From positions 1 to 22,100 of the IMG/VR virus record IMGVR_UViG_3300033998_000355: a DNA stretch of 22,100 nt, one strand, 5' to 3'. Of the stretch, positions 16,675 to 20,662 are shown piece by piece. Within the stretch, counting starts at the first letter, position 1. Every line of letters begins with the position of its first letter. Under the pieces are notes generated by a model that saw only the letters and a list, made by a program, of their open reading frames with translations, had not been told where the DNA came from and ran no database searches. A program made the translations under genes and the position numbers. Source of the stretch: a virus.

Positions 16675-16995
16675 ATGGTATATGTTATTTCAAAGGATGG
16701 TAAACCATTAATGCCAACAAAAAGGCATGGTAAAGTTAGAAGACTTTTAAAACAAGGTCTTGCTAAAGTTGTTAGAAGAGAACCATTTACAATTCAGTTG
16801 TTGTATGACACAACGACATATACACAACCTGTTACAGTTGGTGTAGACATTGGTTCAAAAACAGTTGGTATTTCAGCAATAACAAACAAACAAGAATTGT
16901 TCAGTGCTGAAGTTGAACTTAGACAAGATATCAGAAAGTTGCTGCTGAAGAGAAGAGAATACAGAAGTTTTAGAAGATATCGCAAGAGAAGATAG
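16675..16995 (+). pseudogene. iscB: IscB N-terminal fragment (PLMP, RuvC-I and arginine-rich bridge)
   Basis: The ATG follows AAAGGAGG. The 106-aa frame begins MVYVISKDGKPLMPTKRHGK, containing the PLMP motif (residues 11-14) and downstream basic residues typical of IscB. VGVDIGSKTVGIS (55-67) is RuvC-I with catalytic Asp58. Residues 84-106 form an Arg-rich bridge helix (LLLKRREYRSFRRYRKRR), where the frame stops. Intact IscB is usually 400-500 aa, with HNH and RuvC-II/III domains that are missing here, so it cannot be an active nuclease by itself. It is truncated exactly where a left-end-type hairpin begins, suggesting an insertion/deletion event. RNA binding by the remnant is conceivable. 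Confidence 0.85.
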
Positions 16996-17000
16996 GGAAC

Positions 17001-17053
17001 AGCGCATTCCTCTCCATCTTAAAGAAGATGGAGTCTCCTGCGCTGGCTTATAA
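17001..17053 (-). mobile_element. Left-end-type hairpin of the TnpB-family element
   Basis: On the minus strand TTAT is followed by a hairpin (outer AGCGCA:TGCGCT, inner CTCCATCTT:AAGATGGAG) and the box GAGACTCC. It matches the left ends at 19700 and 20586-20633 in layout. It abuts the IscB truncation point. Confidence 0.55.
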
Positions 17054-17232
17054 TGAAAGCACCTGTGGTAGATGGTGTAGCATAAAGCGATAGTCTACCA
17101 GCCCTAGGGTCTATATGACCTGCCTAGGGAGGGGTGATGGCACACCCTTAACTTGGGCGTTGTCCGAACCAGAAATGGATGAGGGCGTTAACGACCCAAG
17201 AATCCCCTGACTTTAGTCATGGGGAGTGTCAA
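17054..17232 (+). mobile_element. Right-end segment with guide-RNA-like scaffold
   Basis: No gene. A frame ending ALSEPEMDEGVNDPRIP at 17203-17213 may be the last codons of a lost TnpB/IscB-type gene. The terminal hairpin and AGTGTCAA mark the right end. The stretch contains several GC-rich pairings (for example CCCTAGG with CCTAGGG), unlike the surrounding AT-rich DNA, as expected for a 3' guide RNA scaffold. Confidence 0.45.
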
Positions 17233-17308
17233 TAAGGCATTGTTTGGCTATGATGATAACAGTCTTTTCATACCTTTGTTTTAGATTCAAAGGTAATTAA
17301 TAGTAAGC

Positions 17309-17332
17309 CGCCCTAATTTGGGGCGTTTTTTT
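17309..17332 (+). terminator. Rho-independent terminator
   Basis: CGCCC:GGGCG stem with loop TAATTTG, followed by seven T. It follows the reconstructed stop of the interrupted small gene. Confidence 0.75.
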
Positions 17333-17422
17333 ATTGGCAAAAAAATTGATTTTTTTTGTTATATATTGTTTGAAAACAAAGTTATTTAATTAATTACCAA
17401 AAAAAGGGGGCGAGAAAGAGGA

Positions 17423-17638
17423 ATAGTAATAGTCGAACCATTAGCCCCAAATACAGCTGCAGTGAACTACCATGACTTCTATAAGTCATGGCTTCCTGCT
17501 TCAACCAGTGATGGCTCGTAGACCCCTTTCGGGTTCCGCCGCCAGAGCACTGTCCACAGGCGTAAATACGGAGTCTTCTTTGCGTTTTATTCGATAAAAT
17601 TCCATCTATCAGAGTTATTCATAAAGGTAGAAATATAG
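17423..17638 (+). pseudogene. Possible small ORF split by the 132-bp MITE
   Basis: Removing 17462-17593 rejoins an open frame from ATA at 17423 (IVIVEPLAPNTAA) to IKFHLSELFIKVEI and TAG at 17638. It lies between an AAAGGGGG motif and a terminator, as the other cassettes here do. There is no ATG/GTG/TTG start, so a mutated start codon would be needed, and a second joined frame is also open. Weakly supported. Confidence 0.25.
17462..17593 (-). mobile_element. 132-bp MITE of the TnpB/IS605 family
   Basis: On the minus strand it reads TTAT (flank), CGAATAAAACGCAAAGAAG, then jumps at GACTCCG directly to the last ~105 bp of the element (from TTTACGCCTGTGGACAG to the terminal hairpin and GTTCAC). 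It is an internal-deletion version of the 253-bp copy at 19700-19952 in inverted orientation. It carries no protein gene but retains most of the presumed guide RNA scaffold. Confidence 0.75.
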
Positions 17639-17647
17639 AAATAATCA

Positions 17648-17673
17648 GGGGCGAATAAGCCCCGTCTTTTTTT
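17648..17673 (+). terminator. Rho-independent terminator with in-loop stop codon
   Basis: GGGGC:GCCCC stem around GAATAA, followed by GTCTTTTTTT. A frame ending in GAA TAA places its stop in the loop. Confidence 0.75.
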
Positions 17674-17721
17674 ATTACTTTTTGGAAACGATTCCAAATA
17701 AAAAAACAAGGAGGGGATATT

Positions 17722-18009
17722 ATGTCATTTGGTGAATTTTTGGAATATGCTAAAAACAAATATAGGATATGTTTCATTAAGACGGACATGAAGCTTGCGG
17801 AAGAACTTTTGTACTACGCAAGCAAGTATCCAGAATACAAAATATTTTCAGCCCAAAAAGAAATCACAGCAGATGATATTTTGTCCGCAAAGTATGTTGT
17901 AGAAATAGACGAATCTAACAAAACTTGTGTCGTCTATGAGTTGCGCACAGACGACATAGAAAGGTTATACCAATTGCATTTGGATCACGTAAGGTACAGT
18001 TTTGTTTAG
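17722..18009 (+). CDS. Small protein of unknown function with hairpins in its mRNA, 95 aa
   Basis: The ATG follows AAGGAGGGGA. The 95-aa product has a helical N-terminal half (MSFGEFLEYAKNKYRICFIK) and a strand-rich C-terminal half with three Cys in total; no family recognised. A hairpin TTTGGAA-ACGA-TTCCAAA precedes the ribosome binding site (17681-17698). Inside the gene are perfect stems GCTTGCG:CGCAAGC (17793-17823) and ATAGACGA:TCGTCTAT (17905-17937). A strong terminator starts directly after the stop codon, so this is a self-contained cassette like its neighbours. Confidence 0.7.
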   Translation: MSFGEFLEYAKNKYRICFIKTDMKLAEELLYYASKYPEYKIFSAQKEITADDILSAKYVVEIDESNKTCVVYELRTDDIERLYQLHLDHVRYSFV

Positions 18010-18047
18010 AAAATCAGGAGGGGTTTTCTCTCCTGATTTTTGTTTTT
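18010..18047 (+). terminator. Strong terminator after the 95-aa gene
   Basis: An 11-bp stem, AAAATCAGGAG:CTCCTGATTTT, begins one base after the TAG and is followed by TGTTTTT. Confidence 0.85.
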
Positions 18048-18080
18048 AGATGTCCAAAAAAACGTCCTTTTTTCGTTATA

Positions 18081-18086
18081 TATAAT
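18081..18086 (+). promoter_or_regulatory. -10 element of the hairpin-rich gene
   Basis: TATAAT within TTTTTTCGTTATATATAATG, 54 bp before the start codon; no matching -35 box. A similar string, TTTTTTGTTATATATTG, lies near 17352-17368 upstream of the split ORF. Confidence 0.4.
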
Positions 18087-18139
18087 GTGAAATTTTTTAA
18101 TTCCAACACCTACCTTAAATTATAGAAGGAGGGGATTTT

Positions 18140-18640
18140 ATGTTAAAAAAAAATATGTTAAAAAAACATTTGGAAATCATAAAAAAATGGGATAGGCCTC
18201 TAAAACCAGAGGACCTAATCCCAAATCAAAAAAAAGAAAATTTCGATGCCGGCGATATATTCTTTTTAGCCGGCAAAGAAAGTTTTGTGTACTCAATGGT
18301 CATTGGTAAGTATGGTGATCTTTTCGAATGCATCATACTTGCCGACGACCCATTTTTGGTTCCATCTTCAGCTTTGAAGCTGAAGGTGGATCATTTTATC
18401 GACGAGGTCTACGTGACCTCGATATATATATACTTTCCAGAGAAGGTGTTAGACACCTTCGGATGGAAAGTATGCAAATTAAACTCAACATTGCTAGAAA
18501 AAATAAAAAGCAATGTTGAGACTTTAGAAGCATCGGACCATCTTCTTCACGGTCCGCGCAAGGCATACAACGACTTGTTGGTCAATAAAATAAAGTCGTT
18601 GTATGACTATTTCCTAAGTGAGATTTGTAAGGAGGACTGA
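18140..18640 (+). CDS. Unknown protein encoded by a hairpin-saturated gene, 166 aa
   Basis: The ATG follows GAAGGAGGGG. The N terminus is a short repeat (MLKKN MLKKH), so residue 6 is an alternative start. The protein looks globular: a basic helix, DAGDIFFLAGKESFVYSMVI (about 37-56), further strands (DEVYVTSIYIYFPEKV), and a helical C terminus (YNDLLVNKIKSLYDYFLSEI). No family recognised; the SH3-like GDIFFLAG start recalls PemK/MazF folds but without supporting residues. Nine stem-loops fill codons 17-155, and a tenth, the terminator, overlaps the stop codon. It is flanked by its own -10 element and terminator. It could be a phage anti-defence or host-takeover protein, but this is speculation. 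Confidence 0.75.
   Translation: MLKKNMLKKHLEIIKKWDRPLKPEDLIPNQKKENFDAGDIFFLAGKESFVYSMVIGKYGDLFECIILADDPFLVPSSALKLKVDHFIDEVYVTSIYIYFPEKVLDTFGWKVCKLNSTLLEKIKSNVETLEASDHLLHGPRKAYNDLLVNKIKSLYDYFLSEICKED
18189..18605 (+). other. Array of nine stem-loops inside the coding sequence
   Basis: Stems in order: GGGATAGGCCTCT with a two-bulge partner (18189-18222); TGCCGGC:GCCGGCA (18247-18275); AAGTATG:CATACTT (18308-18340); CCATCTTCAGC:GCTGAAGGTGG with one G.U pair (18362-18389); CGAGGTC:GACCTCG (18403-18421); ATACTTTCCA:TGGAAAGTAT enclosing GAAGGTGT:ACACCTTC (18430-18473); CTCAACATTGCT:AGCAATGTTGAG (18484-18520); CGGACC:GGTCCG (18534-18556); CATACAACGACTT:AAGTCGTTGTATG (18564-18605). Stem sequences are unrelated to each other, so they are not copies of one repeat. 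Confidence 0.8.
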
Positions 18641-18654
18641 GGTCCTCCTTTTTT
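18629..18654 (+). terminator. Terminator overlapping the stop codon of the 166-aa gene
   Basis: AAGGAGGAC:GTCCTCCTT stem with the TGA stop codon in the loop, followed by T4. It ends the hairpin array. Confidence 0.85.
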
Positions 18655-18668
18655 GTTTTTTGCTTTAT

Positions 18669-18709
18669 CGAGTGAACTACCATGACTTCTATAAGTCATG
18701 GTAGTTCAC
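18669..18709. mobile_element. Solo right-end palindrome of the TnpB-family element
   Basis: TTAT and CGA (left-end tip) are followed by a perfect 38-bp palindrome (18672-18709; 17-bp arms from GTGAACTACCATGACTT around CTAT) matching the terminal hairpin of the 19700-19952 and 17462-17593 elements. It is a minimal, REP-like remnant. Confidence 0.65.
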
Positions 18710-18740
18710 TAAAAATAACTAAAGGAGGAGAAAGTTAAGT

Positions 18741-18792
18741 AGAGAGGTGTATAGCCTCTCTTCTTGTGAAACACCACATTAGAAAGGAGAGG
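18741..18792 (+). promoter_or_regulatory. Possible translational switch before the 68-aa gene
   Basis: CCTCTC (18755-18760) can pair either with GAGAGG at 18742-18747 (7-bp hairpin AGAGAGG:CCTCTCT) or with GAGAGG at 18787-18792, which is the ribosome binding site of the next gene. The two pairings exclude each other. Confidence 0.35.
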
Positions 18793-18798
18793 GTAGCT

Positions 18799-19005
18799 AT
18801 GGCAAAATTCGGAAAATGGTTTAACGATGAAGGAGATGAAGAATTCAACCAAATGTTAGAGGAATCATCAAAAAAAGCAAAAGACTCACTTAAGTCTGGA
18901 CTAATCTTTGGAGCAATAGCGCTTGCTTTGATGGGAGCAGGTGTGTTGATTGCAGCTCTAACTTCAGATGATTCCTCAAATTCCGATTCCGATAACAAGG
19001 ATTAG
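18799..19005 (+). CDS. Small membrane protein, 68 aa
   Basis: ATG at 18799 (MAKFGKWFNDEGDEEF) follows AAAGGAGAGGG; a longer frame from 18766 lacks a ribosome binding site. One transmembrane helix at about residues 36-58 (LIFGAIALALMGAGVLIAAL) is flanked by a Lys-containing amphipathic helix and an acidic tail (TSDDSSNSDSDNKD). The lytic transglycosylase gene follows 98 bp later, so a holin or pinholin-like role is possible by context; other small phage membrane proteins are equally possible. A strong hairpin follows the gene. Confidence 0.7.
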   Translation: MAKFGKWFNDEGDEEFNQMLEESSKKAKDSLKSGLIFGAIALALMGAGVLIAALTSDDSSNSDSDNKD

Positions 19006-19023
19006 CCATGGTAATATTCTAGT

Positions 19024-19043
19024 GCAGGGGAACACTCCCCTGC
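19024..19043 (+). terminator. GC-rich stem-loop after the 68-aa gene
   Basis: GCAGGGGA:TCCCCTGC with loop ACAC, 18 bp after the stop. The downstream sequence is CTCTCCTATTTT, a weak T tract, so this is an imperfect terminator or an mRNA 3' stabiliser. Confidence 0.5.
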
Positions 19044-19103
19044 TGTGCCCTCTCCTATTTTCAATTTTAATACAAAATTACGTAAAAAGGAGGAAGAAAA
19101 AGT

Positions 19104-19634
19104 ATGAGGAAAAAGTTTCTTTGTATTTTGGTATTATTTGTAAGTATCGTATTAGCAAGTGAATATACTGATGCATTTAACTTTACGTATAACGTCGCTT
19201 TAAAATACGGTGTTTCTCAAGAAAGAGCAAAATTAATAGCAGAAACTGTAGCAGAGGAATTTGAACATTTTCCAGCTGTACCATATCAAGTGTTTGTAGC
19301 TTTAATTGTTTCTGAATCTGGTTTTAGAAATGTATACGGTGATTCAGGTAAAGCAGTTGGTTACTGTCAGCTCCATCAATCAGCGGTATGGTATGTGAGC
19401 AATTTCTTTCCGGATATACGCGAAAAAATAAAGAAAATACCAGAGCATTCTGAACTCATCAAATACCCAGCTCTCCAAATCAAAATTGCGTATAGATATC
19501 TCTACCTAATCATGAGAAATATCACGAGCTACAATATTATTGAAGCCCTGAATTTTTGGAATAATAATTCCAAATATTATGTTAGAATTTTTAATATTTT
19601 AGGATATATTGAAAGTTTGGTATACGTTCGGTAA
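19104..19634 (+). CDS. Secreted lytic transglycosylase (SLT/lysozyme-like fold)
   Basis: The ATG follows AAAAAGGAGG. Residues 1-19 are a signal peptide (basic MRKK, then LCILVLFVSIVLAS). The motif VSESGFRNVYGDSGKAVG (69-86) followed by YCQLH fits the lytic transglycosylase pattern, with Glu71 as the likely catalytic acid and the Gly-rich GKAVGYCQL turn. At 176 aa it is a single-domain enzyme without a cell-wall-binding repeat. It would cleave the peptidoglycan glycan strand outside the membrane, either as the phage lysin exported by the host Sec system or as an entry enzyme. The nearby small membrane protein could be its partner. A terminator-like hairpin follows. Confidence 0.8.
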   Translation: MRKKFLCILVLFVSIVLASEYTDAFNFTYNVALKYGVSQERAKLIAETVAEEFEHFPAVPYQVFVALIVSESGFRNVYGDSGKAVGYCQLHQSAVWYVSNFFPDIREKIKKIPEHSELIKYPALQIKIAYRYLYLIMRNITSYNIIEALNFWNNNSKYYVRIFNILGYIESLVYVR

Positions 19635-19655
19635 GGTTAATTTGACGTCACACAA

Positions 19656-19692
19656 AAAATCCAAAAAAAGTGTTATATTCAAATTGGATTTT
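19656..19692 (+). terminator. Terminator after the transglycosylase gene
   Basis: A 9-bp AT-rich stem AAAATCCAA:TTGGATTTT with a 19-nt loop, followed by AGCTT. The palindrome TGACGTCA lies just upstream. Confidence 0.55.
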
Positions 19693-19699
19693 AGCTTAT

Positions 19700-19952
19700 C
19701 GAATAAAACGCAAAGAAGACTCCGCCTTCTATAAGGTGGAGATGAATTTGCGATTTTTGTGGAGCACATCATGATAGAGATGTAAATACTGCTAAGAATC
19801 TAGCTAAGTATGGCTTAATACTATCAGTAGGGCGGGAACCGTCCGAATTTACGCCTGTGGACAGTGCTCTGGCGGCGGAACCCGAAAGGGGTCTACGAGC
19901 CATCACTGGTTGAAGCAGGAAGCCATGACTTATAGAAGTCATGGTAGTTCAC
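19700..19952 (+). mobile_element. 253-bp TnpB/IS605-family deletion derivative
   Basis: Flanked on the left by TTAT. The left end CGAATAAAACGCAAAGAAG carries a hairpin (CGCAAA:TTTGCG outside CTCCGCCTT:AAGGTGGAG). After ATTTGCG the sequence jumps to the last 54 codons of tnpB and the right-end hairpin CCATGACTT-ATAG-AAGTCATGG, ending GTAGTTCAC. No transposase. It is the longest of the family members in the window and the parent form of the 132-bp MITE. Confidence 0.75.
19749..19913 (+). pseudogene. tnpB: TnpB C-terminal fragment, 54 codons
   Basis: The frame reads CDFCGAHHDRDVNTAKNL, then ends GLRAITG and TGA. CxxC followed by HDRDVNTAKN is the last zinc-ribbon Cys pair and RuvC-III motif (catalytic Asp in DRDVN) of TnpB. 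The preceding ~300+ codons are deleted and no start codon is present, so no active RNA-guided nuclease can be made. The coding 3' end also overlaps the presumed guide RNA scaffold that extends into the right end. Confidence 0.8.
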
Positions 19953-19955
19953 CGA

Positions 19956-20115
19956 GTCAACTACCCACCGCCTATAGAGGCGGGGGCTTGTGAAGAACAA
20001 GCCATAGTTGATTAGACTCAGCCAGGGGGGAATATTCCCTATCGGGCTACGTTATGCAGGAATATATAGGCACCATGGGATACTCCACAAGTTCCATGCT
20101 CTGCGGGTAGTAGTT
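19956..20115 (+). ncRNA. Orphan IscB-type omega RNA, 3' truncated
   Basis: It begins with GTCAACTACCCACC and repeats the fold of the 16425 copy: outer GTCAACTA:TAGTTGA, CCGCCT-ATAG-AGGCGG (one A-T pair changed to G-C), an extended second hairpin GGCTTGT:ACAAGCC, then CAGCCAGGGG and TATCGGGCTACGTTA. Similarity fades after CATGCTCTGCGGG near 20110 and no IscB frame follows. It starts 3 bp after the end of the TnpB derivative. Confidence 0.7.
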
Positions 20116-20185
20116 CACGCCTTTTCAGTCCGGATCTGCCACCCGGGCAAATTAAAAAAATAAAACAAAACAAAAAGGAGGTGGG

Positions 20186-20219
20186 TGTCCTTCTCTGCGG
20201 TGGCAGGCGGAGAAGGACA
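20186..20219 (+). promoter_or_regulatory. Stem-loop between Shine-Dalgarno and start codon
   Basis: TGTCCTTCTC:GAGAAGGACA, a perfect 10-bp stem, lies between AAAGGAGG (20174-20181) and the ATG at 20227. Folding would bring the ribosome binding site close to the ATG, or, if GTG at 20185 is used, would sit at the 5' end of the coding region. Confidence 0.55.
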
Positions 20220-20226
20220 GAAGAGT

Positions 20227-20526
20227 ATGACAGAGAAAAAAAGGATTATTGCCACGGCAAAAAAGATCAGGAGACATGCAAAAGATACAAACATCAGAAT
20301 TTCCCTTCCTATTTCAATTAAAATTGCTAAGATGTTTTTAAGGAAGGGGAAATTCAGGGGAGGATTCGGCCTCAAAGATTTCGTGGAGGCTGGTTTGTCT
20401 CCTGATCAAGCCCGAATTCTGTGGTTACATTTCCTTGATTTTTACAACGATCCAGGTCTAGAGACCTGGTCGTTGAAGCCTCAATTTGTAAAAGATTTTT
20501 TCTCGGACTGTGTACGTAAGTTATGA
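20227..20526 (+). CDS. Small basic protein encoded within a multibranch RNA fold, 99 aa
   Basis: I take ATG at 20227 (MTEKKRIIATAKKIRRHAKD); GTG at 20185 is in frame, adds 14 residues and is nearer to AAAGGAGG, but at a short spacing. The protein is strongly basic in the first half (KIAKMFLRKGKFRGGFG) and helical with aromatic residues in the second (DQARILWLHFLDFYNDPG), which would suit a nucleic-acid-binding protein. No family recognised. Almost the whole coding sequence takes part in stems, including an 11-bp long-range helix, and the stop codon lies in the loop of a 12-bp hairpin. A terminator follows directly. Confidence 0.6.
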   Translation: MTEKKRIIATAKKIRRHAKDTNIRISLPISIKIAKMFLRKGKFRGGFGLKDFVEAGLSPDQARILWLHFLDFYNDPGLETWSLKPQFVKDFFSDCVRKL

Positions 20527-20537
20527 CAGTCCGAGAA
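20265..20537 (+). other. Multibranch RNA structure spanning the coding sequence
   Basis: GATCAGGAGAC (20265-20275) pairs perfectly with GTCTCCTGATC (20397-20407), 11 bp. Enclosed are GAATTTCCCTTCC paired with GGAAGGGGAAATTC (20297-20309 with 20342-20355, one bulge) and GCCTC:GAGGC (20369-20390). Outside follow CAACGA-CCAGGTCT:AGACCTGG-TCGTTG (20445-20475, one bulge) and TTCTCGGACTGT:ACAGTCCGAGAA (20500-20537) holding the stop codon. Confidence 0.75.
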
Positions 20538-20546
20538 TTCATAATT

Positions 20547-20575
20547 GCCCGGAACTTTCGCCCGGGCTTTTGTTT
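20547..20575 (+). terminator. Terminator after the 99-aa gene
   Basis: GCCCGG:CCGGGC stem followed by TTTTGTTTT. Confidence 0.75.
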
Positions 20576-20585
20576 TGATTGTATA

Positions 20586-20637
20586 GCGATTCATCTCCAT
20601 CTTACAGAAGATGGAGTCTTCTTTGCAAAAACGATAA
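20586..20637 (-). mobile_element. Solo left-end hairpin of the TnpB-family element
   Basis: On the minus strand: TTAT, CG, TTTTTGCAAAGAAGACTCC, then a 9-bp hairpin (CTCCATCTT:AAGATGGAG) and GATGAATCGC. No right end is seen near it. It lies just before the ribosome binding site of the 287-aa gene, so it is part of that gene's leader. Confidence 0.6.
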
Positions 20638-20662
20638 AAACACAAAAAAAGGGGGAAAAAGT

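Larger units (their letters stand above)
16426..17232 (+). mobile_element. Composite IS200/IS605-superfamily element (IscB 5' part, IS605-type right end)
   Basis: About 807 bp. It starts with TCAAC of the omega RNA and ends with the hairpin CCCCTGACTTTAGTCATGGGG followed by AGTGTCAA, a right-end form usual for IS200/IS605-type elements. Between lie the omega RNA, the IscB N-terminal fragment, a left-end-type hairpin in the opposite orientation (17001-17044) and about 180 bp resembling the 3' part of such elements. There is no transposase, so the element is non-autonomous. No target duplication is visible, as expected for this superfamily. Confidence 0.65.
16373..17284 (+). pseudogene. Small gene apparently interrupted by the IscB-type element
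   Basis: AAGGAG 18 bp after the previous stop precedes an ATG at 16373 reading MVRIQGIFVNRSGAQYV before running into the element. If 16426-17232 is removed, the frame continues through RKALFGYDDNSLFIPLF to a TAG at 17284, giving 34 aa, followed by a terminator. Because the exact element edge is uncertain by one base, another joined frame (39 aa) is also open, and short open frames arise by chance. As it stands, the frame stops at 16471 after 32 codons inside the omega RNA. Confidence 0.35.

Noticed and set aside
18328-18519. 63-aa plus-strand ORF within the 166-aa gene
   Set aside because: Alternative frame without a ribosome binding site; it arises from the hairpin-rich sequence.
17722-18640. 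Toxin-antitoxin pair (95 aa and 166 aa)
   Set aside because: The genes are separated by a strong terminator and each has its own leader; neither shows recognisable toxin or antitoxin motifs.
18140-18640. Retron-type msr/msd or diversity-generating element
   Set aside because: No reverse transcriptase gene in the window and no template/variable repeat pair; the hairpins are inside an open frame.
19742-19760. ATG at 19742 as a start for the tnpB fragment
   Set aside because: It is not in frame with the TnpB C-terminal frame; it belongs to the left-end sequence GATGAATTTGCG.
20249-20260. Inverted repeat TTGCCACGGCAA as a hairpin
   Set aside because: The loop would be only two bases, so it cannot form as drawn; not counted among the stems.
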